This document shows positions 28,731 through 37,581 of a stretch of 64,000 bases of DNA, one piece after another. How positions within the stretch are numbered: the stretch's first letter is position 1; every line of letters starts with the position of its first letter. The translations under genes and the position numbers were made by a program. A model generated the notes under the pieces. That model did not search any database. It was given only the letters and a program-made list of their open reading frames with translations, and was not told where the DNA came from. Source of the DNA: Parasphingorhabdus litoris DSM 22379 (lineage in GTDB: Bacteria > Pseudomonadota > Alphaproteobacteria > Sphingomonadales > Sphingomonadaceae); the NCBI RefSeq assembly GCF_020906275.1, contig NZ_CP086727.1:1860001-1924000 (forward strand), written 5' to 3'.

Positions 28731-28783
28731 CCATATCAGCAGAAAATCAGAAAGATAAGGCTATATGGTTCACAGGAGGTAAC

Positions 28784-29434
28784 ATGGCGAAGACAAAAAA
28801 AGGCGATCCGGACGGCCCAATCATTATCAAGAAATATGCCAACCGGCGGCTCTACAATACGCAGACATCGAATTATATCACGCTGGATTTTCTGGCAGAA
28901 ATGACGCGTGATGATGTCGATTTTATCGTGGTCGATGCCAAAACCGGTGATGACATTACCCATAATGTGCTGACCCAGATAATTGTTGAAGAGGAAAGCA
29001 GCGGGCAGAACATGCTGCCTGTCAATTTCCTGCGCCAGCTTATCTCCATGTATGGCAACAGCATGCAGTCGCTGATGCCGTCTTATCTCGAAGCCTCCAT
29101 GGAGAATTTCCGCAAAAACCAGAAACAGTTTCAGGAAGCTGTCGAAGGGGCGCTGAATAAGAACCCGTTGGGTCAAATGGCTGTTAAAAACCAAAAGCAG
29201 TTTCAGGAGGCGATTGAAAATGCCCTGAAATCGAGCCCTTTTGGCAGCGTCGTAGAAAAAGCGCTCAATCCTCTGAGGATTGGTGAAAAAACGGCTTCCA
29301 ATGACGAAGAACCGGAACTCGAACCAGAGCCGGAACTGGAAGAGGAAGAAATGTCTGCAAAAGACAAAGAGATCATGGAGCTCAAACAGCAGCTTGCAGA
29401 TATTCAATCGAAGATCGATAATCTCGACGATTGA
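28784..29434 (+). CDS. phaR: polyhydroxyalkanoate synthesis repressor PhaR
   Basis: DNA- and PHA-granule-binding repressor that switches phasin expression when polymer is present. 216 residues: N-terminal PHB/PHA accumulation regulator domain (IIIKKYANRRLYNT, ITLDFLAEMTRDDVDF), then a helical region with two similar QKQFQEA segments (around 106-137), and an acidic tail ending in a short coiled coil (DKEIMELKQQLADIQ). The ATG at 28784 has a near-ideal AGGAGGT 3 nt upstream; the frame extends upstream but without family resemblance. No phaC or phaP is adjacent. Confidence 0.92.
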   Translation: MAKTKKGDPDGPIIIKKYANRRLYNTQTSNYITLDFLAEMTRDDVDFIVVDAKTGDDITHNVLTQIIVEEESSGQNMLPVNFLRQLISMYGNSMQSLMPSYLEASMENFRKNQKQFQEAVEGALNKNPLGQMAVKNQKQFQEAIENALKSSPFGSVVEKALNPLRIGEKTASNDEEPELEPEPELEEEEMSAKDKEIMELKQQLADIQSKIDNLDD

Positions 29435-29485
29435 TCTTGCCTTCGGGCCAATGGATTTTGAAACTTTCCGACAGGAACTGAATAC

Positions 29486-31021
29486 GTGAAGAAAAACGCT
29501 TTATCCGTAACCAGGGAAGATGACTTCTCAGCTTGGTACCAGCAGCTTATTGCCGAAGCCGATTTGGCCGAAGAATCCGGTGTGCGTGGCTGCATGGTTA
29601 TGCGGCCATGGGGTTATGGTATTTGGGAACGGGTTCAGTTTCTGATGGATCAGCGGATTAAGGCGACTGGCCATGAAAATTGCTATTTTCCGCTATTCAT
29701 CCCGCTAAGCTACTTCGCTAAAGAAGCAGAACATGTTGATGGCTTTGCCAAGGAAATGGCGGTCGTCACCCATCATCGATTGATGAAAGATGATGCAGAT
29801 GGGCTTGTCGTCGACCCTGAAGCGAAGCTTGAAGAACCGTTGGTCGTCCGGCCAACCTCTGAAACTGTGATCGGAACAGCTTTTTCCCGCTGGGTTCAAA
29901 GCTGGCGTGATTTGCCGGTGATGATCAACCAATGGGCCAATGTTGTGCGCTGGGAAATGCGTACGCGTATGTTCCTGCGGACCAGTGAGTTTCTCTGGCA
30001 AGAAGGGCATACGGCCCATGCTACACGCGATGAAGCGATGGAAGAGACACTCGAAATCTTGGAAATGTACCGCAGCTTTTCTGAGGATGTCTTGGCGATG
30101 CCCGTGGTTGCAGGTGAAAAGCCGGAAAATGAACGTTTTCCTGGCGCTGATGCGACCTATTCGATCGAAGCGATGATGCAAGATGGCAAAGCACTACAGG
30201 CTGGTACTTCACATTTTTTGGGACAAACCTTCTCCAAGGCGCAGAACATCCGCTATCAGGACAAGGAAGGGCAATTCCAGTTCGCCTATACCACGAGCTG
30301 GGGCACCTCTACCCGTCTGATCGGCGGCGTTATCATGACCCATGGCGATGATGATGGCCTGCGTGTACCACCGCTTATTGCCCCTTATCAGGTTGTGATC
30401 ATACCCATGCTACGCGACAAACCCGAAGATGAAGCAGTGCTGGAATTCTGCTCCGCGCTGACCAAACAACTATCCGGACTACGGGCTTTCGACGAAAATG
30501 TTCGGGTAAAACTGGACAAGAGCGGTGTCAAAGCGTCGAACAAGCGCTGGGCTTGGGTCAAGAAAGGTGCGCCTATTATCTTGGAAATCGGTCCCCGGGA
30601 CGTATCGGAGGGCAATGTATCAGCCCTTCGCCGCGACGCGCTTTATAAAGACAACGGCAAGCTGGATTCGCAGATTCTTGAGAAAGATGTCTTTGCGGAA
30701 CAGGTTCCCGCTTTGCTCGAAGAGATACAAACCAAATTGCATGGCGAAGCCAGGCAGCGGCTGGACGCGAATATCACTCGCGGGCTCACCGATTTTGCGG
30801 ATGTCGAAAAATTCTACAAAGAGAATAAAAAATATCCTGGTTGGCTGGAAGTCCAGTGGTGCCGGGCGACCGGCGAAGAGCTAGACCAGATTGAAGAGCG
30901 TTTGAAGAAGCTGAAATTGACGTTCCGGAATGTACCGACGCAAGCCGCTGCGGTTGACGGTGATTGCATATTTACGGGTAAACCAGCGGTCGAGCGAATA
31001 CTTATCGGCAAAGCCTATTGA
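29486..31021 (+). CDS. proS: prolyl-tRNA synthetase, archaeal/eukaryotic-like type
   Basis: Class II aminoacyl-tRNA synthetase charging tRNA-Pro. 511 residues, GTG start. The motif-2 region reads FLRTSEFLWQEGHTAHAT, characteristic of the archaeal/eukaryotic-like enzyme, instead of the bacterial form (GREFLMKDAYSF). The long C-terminal extension and the final tyrosine (GKAY) also match that type. TSETVIGTAFSRW is the motif near the active site. It overlaps the rnr ATG by one base. Presumed to be an ancient horizontal acquisition retained in sphingomonads (inference). Confidence 0.93.
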   Translation: MKKNALSVTREDDFSAWYQQLIAEADLAEESGVRGCMVMRPWGYGIWERVQFLMDQRIKATGHENCYFPLFIPLSYFAKEAEHVDGFAKEMAVVTHHRLMKDDADGLVVDPEAKLEEPLVVRPTSETVIGTAFSRWVQSWRDLPVMINQWANVVRWEMRTRMFLRTSEFLWQEGHTAHATRDEAMEETLEILEMYRSFSEDVLAMPVVAGEKPENERFPGADATYSIEAMMQDGKALQAGTSHFLGQTFSKAQNIRYQDKEGQFQFAYTTSWGTSTRLIGGVIMTHGDDDGLRVPPLIAPYQVVIIPMLRDKPEDEAVLEFCSALTKQLSGLRAFDENVRVKLDKSGVKASNKRWAWVKKGAPIILEIGPRDVSEGNVSALRRDALYKDNGKLDSQILEKDVFAEQVPALLEEIQTKLHGEARQRLDANITRGLTDFADVEKFYKENKKYPGWLEVQWCRATGEELDQIEERLKKLKLTFRNVPTQAAAVDGDCIFTGKPAVERILIGKAY

Positions 31022-33300
31022 TGGCAAAATCGTCCAAATCTCACAAGCCAAGACAAGTTCCAACGCGCAAACAGATATTGGACTTTATTGAAAAGTCGGA
31101 TCAACCCGCAGGCAAACGCGAGATTGCAAAAGCATTTAAGCTACGCGGTTCTGACAAAATAGCCCTTAAGGCTTTGCTAAAAGATATGGCCGATGAAGGC
31201 CTGATCGACAGCACCCCAGGCCGTGCTTTTCACAAAATTGGCGGTATTCCCAAAGTCACGGTCCTGAAGATTGTTGAAATCGACGGCAATGAAGCGGTTG
31301 GGATACCCGAACGTTGGGAAGCAGACAACGTGCCTGCTCCGCGCCTGCGTATCAAGGAACGCGGCCGCCGTGCGGCCTTGGCGGTAGGTGATCGCATATT
31401 GGCCCGTACAGAAGAACGTGGGCAGGGGCATATTGCCTTCATGATGAAAAAGATTGCCCAAAGCAGCGACATGCTGATGGGCATAATCGAGAAAGATGAA
31501 CGCGACCGGTTCTGGTTGAAGCCCGTTGACCGCAAGCACCGGCGCAGCACCGCTATTTCAGATCTCGGTGAGGCAGAGTTCGGCAACTTGGTCCTCGCGG
31601 AGCCCGTTGGTCGCGGAACACAGATCAAGGCCCGGGTAAAAGAAATATTGGGCGATCCGTTTGCGCCAAAATCATTCAGCCTGATCGCGATCCACAAATA
31701 TGAAATTCCGCGTGAATTCCCTGCCGATGTTCTGGATGAAGCGGAAAATGTGGCCAAGCTGAAGCTTAGCGCAGAAGATCGTGAAGATCTGACCCATTTG
31801 CCCATTGTAGCGATTGATCCGGCAGATGCGCGGGATCATGATGATGCGATCTGGGCGGCGTCGGATGATGACCCCGACAATGTGGATGGCTTTCAAGCCA
31901 TAGTCGCGATTGCAGATGTCTCTTTCTATGTTCGCAGCGGCAGCAAGCTGGACAAAGAAGCCTATAAACGCGGGAACAGTGTCTATTTCCCCGACCGGGT
32001 CGTGCCCATGTTACCCGAAGCGCTCTCGACGGACGTGTGTTCACTAAAGCAAGATGTTGATCGTGCAGCTTTGGCTTGTCATCTTAAAATTGATGCCAAG
32101 GGTAAGGTCATTTCGTCTCGCTTCACTCGCGCTATTGTTCGGCTGGCCGGCAATATAGCCTATGAGGATGCGCAAGCCGCGATTGATGGTGAACTGAACT
32201 ATCCCATGAAGACTGTCGCTCTCGAACAGCTATGGGCCTGCTGGAAGCTTCTTGCAAAGGCTCGTGATAGCCGCGAACCGCTCAATCTCGATCTACCCGA
32301 AAAACGCGTGGTCCTCGATGAAAAAGGACGAATTGCCGAAATAGCCGTCCGTGAGCGACTGGACGCTCATCGTTTGGTCGAGGACTATATGATCGCGGCC
32401 AATGTTGCGGCGGCGAAAATGCTCGAAACCAAAAAGTCGCCGCTTATCTACCGCGTGCATGAAATGCCTTCGCGTGAAAAACTGGTGGCGCTGAAAGACT
32501 ATCTGAAAAGCTTTGATGTGAATTTCGCTCTGGGCCAGGTCATTAAACCATCCGTGTTCAATCGTTTGATAGAACAGGTTGGAGAGGCGGAAATTTTGCC
32601 GCTGGTCATGGAGCAGATCCTGCGCAGCCAGACACAGGCTTATTACGGGCATACTAATATGGGTCATTTTGGCCTGGCGCTGGGCAGCTATGCGCATTTT
32701 ACCAGCCCCATCCGCCGCTATGCCGACCTTATCGTCCATCGCGCTTTGGTGAGTGCCTGCAAACTGGAACAGCCCAAACCGAAGAACAAAGATATTCCTC
32801 CGCAAAGCGGGCTGAGTGAGGATATGGCGGCCAGACTGGAGCCTATTTCCGAGAAAATCAGCCAATTGGAACGACGCGCCATGATGGCGGAGCGCGAAAC
32901 AGTGGATCGCTACATTTCGGCCCATTTATCCGATCATGTTGGGCAGGTGCTGAAATGCCGCATTACCGGAGTTCAGAATTTCGGGTTTTTCGCGACGGTT
33001 GAAGAGCTGGGCGGAGACGGACTTGTCCCGGTCCGCACCTTGGGCATCGAACGTTTTGACTATGATGAGCAAAAACAGCAGCTTGAAGGTGTTGATAGCG
33101 GTGTAACCTATAATATCGGCCAAAAACTGGACCTGCGACTGGTGGAAGCCAATGCGGCTACCGGAAGCTTACTCTTTGAGCTGGCAGAGGGGGCTAATCA
33201 TATGCCCACTGGCCAACAGCCATATCGACGAGGAAAGGGAAAGCCGCATCGCAAAGGAAAACGGGGGCGCCCGGCAAATATCCGCCATCATGGTAGATGA
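31021..33300 (+). CDS. rnr: ribonuclease R
   Basis: 3'-5' exoribonuclease of the RNB family, active on structured RNA. 759 residues: N-terminal winged-helix (KREIAKAFKLRGSDKIALKA), two cold-shock domains, the RNB catalytic domain with acidic cluster in IDPADARDHDDAIWA, and a C-terminal S1 domain (LKCRITGVQNFGFFATVE), then a basic glycine/lysine-rich tail. The ATG at 31021 is preferred; a TTG directly before it overlaps the proS stop. The pair is translationally coupled. Confidence 0.95.
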   Translation: MAKSSKSHKPRQVPTRKQILDFIEKSDQPAGKREIAKAFKLRGSDKIALKALLKDMADEGLIDSTPGRAFHKIGGIPKVTVLKIVEIDGNEAVGIPERWEADNVPAPRLRIKERGRRAALAVGDRILARTEERGQGHIAFMMKKIAQSSDMLMGIIEKDERDRFWLKPVDRKHRRSTAISDLGEAEFGNLVLAEPVGRGTQIKARVKEILGDPFAPKSFSLIAIHKYEIPREFPADVLDEAENVAKLKLSAEDREDLTHLPIVAIDPADARDHDDAIWAASDDDPDNVDGFQAIVAIADVSFYVRSGSKLDKEAYKRGNSVYFPDRVVPMLPEALSTDVCSLKQDVDRAALACHLKIDAKGKVISSRFTRAIVRLAGNIAYEDAQAAIDGELNYPMKTVALEQLWACWKLLAKARDSREPLNLDLPEKRVVLDEKGRIAEIAVRERLDAHRLVEDYMIAANVAAAKMLETKKSPLIYRVHEMPSREKLVALKDYLKSFDVNFALGQVIKPSVFNRLIEQVGEAEILPLVMEQILRSQTQAYYGHTNMGHFGLALGSYAHFTSPIRRYADLIVHRALVSACKLEQPKPKNKDIPPQSGLSEDMAARLEPISEKISQLERRAMMAERETVDRYISAHLSDHVGQVLKCRITGVQNFGFFATVEELGGDGLVPVRTLGIERFDYDEQKQQLEGVDSGVTYNIGQKLDLRLVEANAATGSLLFELAEGANHMPTGQQPYRRGKGKPHRKGKRGRPANIRHHGR

Positions 33301-33315
33301 CCGTGTGATTGGCCC

Positions 33316-33771
33316 CTAGCTCAAGCGATCAATTTCTTCCTTGCTCAGCGATCCGGGTACAACCATGACCGGGCAGGGGAGAGAGCCAACTTCCGTTGCG
33401 GCAAAATGAGTCACCAAGGGACCAGGTGTCCCATTGCCGGCAGCACCCAGCACGAGAGCAGCCAGGCCGTCAATTTCATCCATCATCTTACGGACATCTT
33501 TAGGGCCTTTGCCTTCTTTCACTGTGATGGATGGGCGAATGCCAGTTTCTTCGAACAACGTGCCTGCAGCACTCGATACCAAGGCCTCTGCACGGTTCTT
33601 CGCTTCTTCCTCTAGCGTAGCTTGAACACCTCCCCAGGCGACAAAGCCTTCGCTTTCAACCAAGGCTAAAATATGCAGTGCGCCATTTGTCTTCATCGCA
33701 CGGCGTGAAGCAAATCGCAGGGCTATGCTTGCCTCTTCGGTTTCGTCGATAACCACCAGGTAAGTACGCAT
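33316..33771 (-). CDS. universal stress protein (UspA family)
   Basis: 151 residues, one Usp domain. Starts MRTYLVVIDETEEASIALRFA and contains the ATP-binding type loop GAAGNGTPGPLVTHFAATEV followed by CPVMVVP, the usual G-2x-G-9x-G arrangement. Converges on rnr with 15 bp between stops. The 149-bp region on its 5' side separates it from the divergent pdhC. Confidence 0.88.
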   Translation of the reverse strand: MRTYLVVIDETEEASIALRFASRRAMKTNGALHILALVESEGFVAWGGVQATLEEEAKNRAEALVSSAAGTLFEETGIRPSITVKEGKGPKDVRKMMDEIDGLAALVLGAAGNGTPGPLVTHFAATEVGSLPCPVMVVPGSLSKEEIDRLS

Positions 33772-33920
33772 GAAAACTCCCCAACTGACTGCGCATTTTT
33801 ACTATTAAAACCATGCTTGCGATAAAAGCCTGTGATATGCAAGATTTACACGGCTTGCGCTTTCCTGTGATTTGCGCATAAACGCCTGCAACGTTGCTAT
33901 AGAATAAGGGTTTCCTCTCC

Positions 33921-35219
33921 ATGCCGATCAACCTTCAAATGCCCGCTTTGTCACCGACAATGGAAGAGGGGACGCTGGCCAAATGGCTGGTCAAAGAGGG
34001 CGATGAGGTCGCTTCAGGTGATTTGCTGGCGGAGATTGAGACCGACAAGGCGACAATGGAGTTTGAGGCGGTTGATGAGGGCACGATTGCGAAGATCGTC
34101 GTGGCCGAAGGTACCGACAATGTCAAAGTCGGCGATGTGATCGCGATCATCGCCGAAGAGGGGGAGGATGTTGGCGCTGCCTCGAAAGTTGACGAAAGTG
34201 CCGCAGAGAAGCCCAAGGCGGTTGCGGAAGTTGCTGAAAAGCCTGCGGAACCGGTACAGGAGGTTGCTCCAAAGGTTACAGATGAGGCACCTAAAGTTGC
34301 CGCACCGGCATCGGATGGCAACCGGATCAAGGCCAGCCCGCTGGCCCGGCGTCTGGCCGAGCAGAAGGGCGTTGATCTCGGCGCGCTCAGCGGTTCCGGG
34401 CCTGGCGGACGGATTATCAAGGCCGATATTGATGCAGCCGAAGGCGGCACCGCACCGGTTAGAAGCGAAGCCGCAGCACCCGCGCCAACAACCGCGCACG
34501 CTCCAACACCAGCGGCGAATGACTTCGATATCCCGCACACGTCCGAAAAACTGTCCGGCATGCGCAAGACCATTGCCCGCCGTCTGACCGAAGCAAAACA
34601 GACCATTCCGCATATCTACCTGACCGTGGATATCCAGCTCGACAAGCTGCTCAAGCTGCGCAGCGAGCTTAATGCCACGCTGGAACCCCGCGGCGTCAAG
34701 CTCTCCGTCAATGACCTGCTGATCAAGGCGCTGGCCGTCTCGCTGATGCAGGTGCCCAAATGCAATGTCTCGATTGACGGCGATCAGCTCAAGACATTTG
34801 CCCGCGCCGATATCTCGGTCGCGGTCAGCATTCCCGGTGGTCTAATCACACCAATCATCACCAGCGCCGATACCAAGTCGCTCAGCGCTATCTCCACCGA
34901 GATGAAAGATCTTGCCGAACGGGCCAAAGAGGGCAAGCTCAAGATGCACGAATATCAGGGCGGCACGGCGAGCATCTCCAACATGGGCATGTTCGGCATC
35001 AAGAATTTCGACGCCGTGATTAACCCCCCGCAAGCCATGATCATGGCCATCGGGGCAGGGCAGAAGCGCCCCCATGTCATTGATGACAGCCTGCAAATCG
35101 CCACGATCATGAGCGCCACCGGCAGCTTTGATCATCGGGCCATTGACGGCGCCGACGGCGCGCAGTTGATGCAGGTGTTTAAAGATCTATGCGAAAACCC
35201 GTTGGGGATGCTGGCTTAG
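33921..35219 (+). CDS. pdhC: pyruvate dehydrogenase E2, dihydrolipoamide acetyltransferase
   Basis: Core of the pyruvate dehydrogenase complex. 432 residues: N-terminal lipoyl domain (lipoylated Lys43 in ETDKATMEF), an Ala/Pro-rich linker, a peripheral subunit-binding domain ([18 protein letters not shown] ... GRIIKADI), a second flexible linker, and the catalytic acetyltransferase domain with [11 protein letters not shown] near the C-terminus. E1 genes (pdhA, pdhB) are not in the window and the gene has its own upstream region. lpdA follows, but is separated from pdhC by palindromic elements and a DUF559 gene. Confidence 0.95.
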   Translation: MPINLQMPALSPTMEEGTLAKWLVKEGDEVASGDLLAEIETDKATMEFEAVDEGTIAKIVVAEGTDNVKVGDVIAIIAEEGEDVGAASKVDESAAEKPKAVAEVAEKPAEPVQEVAPKVTDEAPKVAAPASDGNRIKASPLARRLAEQKGVDLGALSGSGPGGRIIKADIDAAEGGTAPVRSEAAAPAPTTAHAPTPAANDFDIPHTSEKLSGMRKTIARRLTEAKQTIPHIYLTVDIQLDKLLKLRSELNATLEPRGVKLSVNDLLIKALAVSLMQVPKCNVSIDGDQLKTFARADISVAVSIPGGLITPIITSADTKSLSAISTEMKDLAERAKEGKLKMHEYQGGTASISNMGMFGIKNFDAVINPPQAMIMAIGAGQKRPHVIDDSLQIATIMSATGSFDHRAIDGADGAQLMQVFKDLCENPLGMLA

Positions 35220-35228
35220 TGGGAACTT

Positions 35229-35298
35229 CCCCTCTTCAACGTCGCCTAAGCAACAAGTTGCTAAGGCTTTGGTTTCCTCTCCCGCAAGGGGAGAGGAG
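35229..35298 (+). repeat. palindromic element, forward copy F1
   Basis: First of eight copies of a two-hairpin element in 35229-38082. The plan is an outer end CCCCTC, hairpin A (here GCCTAAGCAAC-AA-GTTGCTAAGGC at 35244-35267), a TTTGGTT linker, then hairpin B (TCCTCTCCC with GGGAGAGGA, 35275-35297). It begins 10 nt after the pdhC stop. Over 60 bp it differs from F2 at only one position. Confidence 0.9.
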
Positions 35299-35327
35299 TT
35301 AGCGTGAAAAATGCGTCGATTTCTTTG

Positions 35328-35388
35328 CCCTCTCCCCTTGCGGGAGAGGGAGGGGCCCACAGCCCAGCTGTGGGAGGGAGAGGGGTGG
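35328..35388 (-). repeat. palindromic element, inverted copy R1
   Basis: Reverse-orientation copy. Hairpin B is CCCTCTCCC/GGGAGAGGG (35328-35350, 9-bp perfect arms); hairpin A is CCCACAGC/GCTGTGGG (35356-35374, 8-bp perfect arms) with a stem sequence unlike the other copies. Its outer end GAGAGGGGTGG runs into the start of the first DUF559 gene. Confidence 0.85.
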
Positions 35389-35843
35389 ACGGCGTCTGCC
35401 GTCCCATAGAGCCGGAAACACCCGAAGAAATCATCCGCCGCCGGGCAAAATCGATGCGATCCGAGCCCACCGAAGCGGAAGCCAAATTATGGACCATCCT
35501 TCGCGCCAAACGTCTCGGCGGCTACAAATTCAGACAGCAAGTTCCAGTCGATCACTACATCGCCGATTTTGTCTGTTTTACCAAAAAATTGATCGTGGAA
35601 GCAGATGGCTCTCAACATGCAGAAAATAGCTATGATCAAAAGCGTGATGATTATCTGAAAGCACAAGGTTTTCGAATTCTGCGTTTCTGGAATAATGATA
35701 TTTTGAACAATTCTGATGGGGTGGCGACGGCGATACTTGCAGCGCTGAAAGCCCCCTCTCCAACGTCGCCTAAGCAACAAGTTGCTAAGGCTTTGGTTTC
35801 CTCTCCCGCAGGGGGAGAGGATGAAAAGGTGCAATATGACTGA
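35385..35843 (+). CDS. DUF559 domain protein (Vsr-fold endonuclease-like), copy 1
   Basis: About 152 residues with the DUF559 core: RSEPTEAEAKLW, GGYKFRQQVPVDHYIADFVC, LIVEADGSQH, and RDDYLKAQGFRILRFWNNDI. DUF559 is related to the Vsr/restriction-endonuclease fold, and the candidate active-site residues Asp (IADF), Glu (VEADG) and His (SQH) are all present. The first possible start, GTG 35304, would translate the inverted repeat R1, so GTG 35385 is preferred. The last roughly 30 residues (from PSPTSP) are encoded by repeat F2, and the stop overlaps the lpdA start by 8 nt. Function unknown; about half identical to the copy at 37666 by eye. Confidence 0.8.
   Translation: MDGVCRPIEPETPEEIIRRRAKSMRSEPTEAEAKLWTILRAKRLGGYKFRQQVPVDHYIADFVCFTKKLIVEADGSQHAENSYDQKRDDYLKAQGFRILRFWNNDILNNSDGVATAILAALKAPSPTSPKQQVAKALVSSPAGGEDEKVQYD
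35753..35821 (+). repeat. palindromic element, forward copy F2
   Basis: Near-identical to F1: 59 of 60 positions from CAACGTCGCC through the end of hairpin B, the one difference being an A to G in the hairpin B loop. It forms the 3' end of the first DUF559 gene and ends 14 nt before the lpdA ATG, so the lpdA leader consists of element sequence. Confidence 0.9.
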
Positions 35844-37236
35844 AAAATCTTACGATCTCATCGTCCTCGGTTCCGGCCCCGGCGGTTACGTCGCCGCGAT
35901 CCGGGCTTCCCAACTTGGCCTGAAAACCGCCATCGTGGAGCGCGAAAATTTGGGCGGTATCTGCCTCAACTGGGGCTGCATACCGACCAAGGCACTGCTG
36001 CGCTCGGCTGAGGTATTCCACAATATGAAGCACGCCGCGGACTATGGTCTGGCGGCGGAGAAGATCAGCGCGGATCTGGACGCGGTGGTCAAACGCTCTC
36101 GCGGGGTGGCGAAACAGCTTAATCAGGGCGTCACGCATCTGATGAAGAAGAACAAGATTGATGTTGTGATGGGCGACGGCAAGATTGTCGAAAAGGGCAA
36201 GGTCGCCGTCAAAACCGAGAAGGGCGACGAAGAACTGACCACGCCGAATATCATCATCGCCACTGGCGCACGGGCACGGGATCTGCCCTTTGCGAAAGCT
36301 GATGGCAAGCGCATCTGGACCTATCGCCACGCCATGACGCCGCCGGAAATGCCCAAGAAACTGCTGGTAATCGGCTCCGGCGCGATCGGAATTGAATTTG
36401 CCAGTTTCTATAATGACATGGGCGCGGACGTGACCGTGGTCGAGATGATGGATCGCGTTGTTCCGGTCGAGGATGAGGAAATTTCGAAATTCCTCGAAAA
36501 ATCCCTGAAGAAGCAGGGCATGACCATCATGACTGGCGCTGGCGTCAAGAGCATCGAGACATCGGCCAAGGGCGTCAAGGCGGAGATTGAAGACAGCAAA
36601 GGCAAGAAAGCCAGCCATGACTTCAGTCACGTCATTGTCGCGGTCGGCATCCAGCCCAATGTCGAAACCATCGGCCTGGACGAACTGGGCATCGAACCGG
36701 ACGAGCGTTTCCATATCAAGACGGACGCGATGTGCCGGACCAATGTCGAGGGCATTTATGCTATCGGCGACGTCACCGGCGGACCGTGGCTTGCTCATAA
36801 AGCCAGTCATGAGGGCGTTATCGCGGTGGAAGCGATAGCGGGCGGCCACCCGCATGCAATGGATGTGAACAATATCCCGGGCTGCACCTATTGCCATCCG
36901 CAAATTGCCAGCGTTGGCCTGACCGAAGCCAAGGCCAAGGAAGCCGGTCATGACGTCAAAGTCGGGAATTTCCCATTCATTGGCAATGGTAAGGCCATTG
37001 CGCTGGGTGAGACCGAAGGTTTCATTAAAACTGTGTTCGACGCGAAAACTGGCGAATTGCTCGGCGCGCATATGATCGGGGCGGAGGTTACCGAACTGAT
37101 CCAAGGCTATACCGTGGGCAAGACGCTGGAGACGACCGAAGCGGAATTGATGAACACCGTCTTCCCCCATCCGACACTCAGCGAAATGATGCATGAAAGC
37201 GTGCTCGACGCCTATGAGCGGGTTTTGCATATGTGA
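35836..37236 (+). CDS. lpdA: dihydrolipoyl dehydrogenase (E3)
   Basis: Flavoprotein that reoxidises dihydrolipoamide of the 2-oxoacid dehydrogenase complexes. 466 residues: FAD loop LGSGPGGYVAAIRASQ, redox cysteines Cys43 and Cys48 in GGICLNWGCIPTK, NAD loop GSGAIGIEFASFY, second FAD motif YAIGDVTGGPWLAHKASHEG, and the His-Glu pair in FPHPTLSEMMHE. ATG 35836 has AAAGG 6 nt upstream; ATG 35821 next to the repeat is possible but lacks family support. Separated from pdhC by a DUF559 unit. Confidence 0.95.
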   Translation: MTEKSYDLIVLGSGPGGYVAAIRASQLGLKTAIVERENLGGICLNWGCIPTKALLRSAEVFHNMKHAADYGLAAEKISADLDAVVKRSRGVAKQLNQGVTHLMKKNKIDVVMGDGKIVEKGKVAVKTEKGDEELTTPNIIIATGARARDLPFAKADGKRIWTYRHAMTPPEMPKKLLVIGSGAIGIEFASFYNDMGADVTVVEMMDRVVPVEDEEISKFLEKSLKKQGMTIMTGAGVKSIETSAKGVKAEIEDSKGKKASHDFSHVIVAVGIQPNVETIGLDELGIEPDERFHIKTDAMCRTNVEGIYAIGDVTGGPWLAHKASHEGVIAVEAIAGGHPHAMDVNNIPGCTYCHPQIASVGLTEAKAKEAGHDVKVGNFPFIGNGKAIALGETEGFIKTVFDAKTGELLGAHMIGAEVTELIQGYTVGKTLETTEAELMNTVFPHPTLSEMMHESVLDAYERVLHM

Positions 37237-37245
37237 TCAGACGTT

Positions 37246-37318
37246 ACCCCTCACCAACGTCGCCTAACCGCCTTCGGCGCTAAGGCTTTGGTTTCCTCTC
37301 CCTCAAGGGGAGAGGAGT
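37246..37318 (+). repeat. palindromic element, forward copy F3
   Basis: Begins 10 nt after the lpdA stop, the same distance as F1 after pdhC. Outer end ACCCCTCACC; hairpin A GCCTAACCGCC-TTC-GGCGCTAAGGC; linker TTTGGTT; hairpin B TCCTCTCCC/GGGAGAGGA. It differs from F5 at two positions over about 74 bp. Confidence 0.9.
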
Positions 37319-37379
37319 TGAGAAGGGAAGTATCGATAGATTCGATCATTTTGGCGCAGATTGGGAGCAGGGATTTTAC

Positions 37380-37450
37380 TTCTCTCCCCCTGAGGGAGAG
37401 AAAAGACTTGGCTTGGCAATTTATTGCTTAGCAAGTCTTAGTGAGGGGTA
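37380..37450 (-). repeat. palindromic element, inverted copy R3
   Basis: Diverged inverted copy facing F3 across a 61-nt spacer. Hairpin B is CTCTCCC/GGGAGAG; hairpin A reads, on the opposite strand, AAGACTTG...CAAGTCTT with an inner GCTAAGCAAT stem. Outer end GTGAGGGGT at 37441-37449. Confidence 0.8.
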
Positions 37451-37482
37451 GGCGGCAAACACTGGCTTTGTGCTTAGACGCT

Positions 37483-37553
37483 ACCCCTCACCGACTGCGA
37501 CTAAGCACCTGCGGCGCTAAGTCTTCGTTGTCCTCTCCCTCAAGGGGAGAGGA
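37483..37553 (+). repeat. palindromic element, forward copy F4
   Basis: ACCCCTCACC outer end; hairpin A GACTAAGCACC-TGC-GGCGCTAAGTC, in which the stem base is GACT/AGTC instead of GCCT/AGGC, a paired change; hairpin B TCCTCTCCC/GGGAGAGGA identical to F3. Confidence 0.88.
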
Positions 37554-37581
37554 AAATGGCCGAAACTGGCAAGAACAACTC

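Noticed and set aside
28643..28783. 47-codon extension of phaR
   Set aside because: AGGAGGT at 28774-28780 fixes the ATG at 28784, and the extension does not resemble PhaR.
35785..37230. 481-codon open frame on the strand opposite lpdA
   Set aside because: It mirrors the codon pattern of lpdA and shows no family motif, and lpdA itself has all its catalytic motifs; long antisense frames are common over GC-rich-third-position genes.
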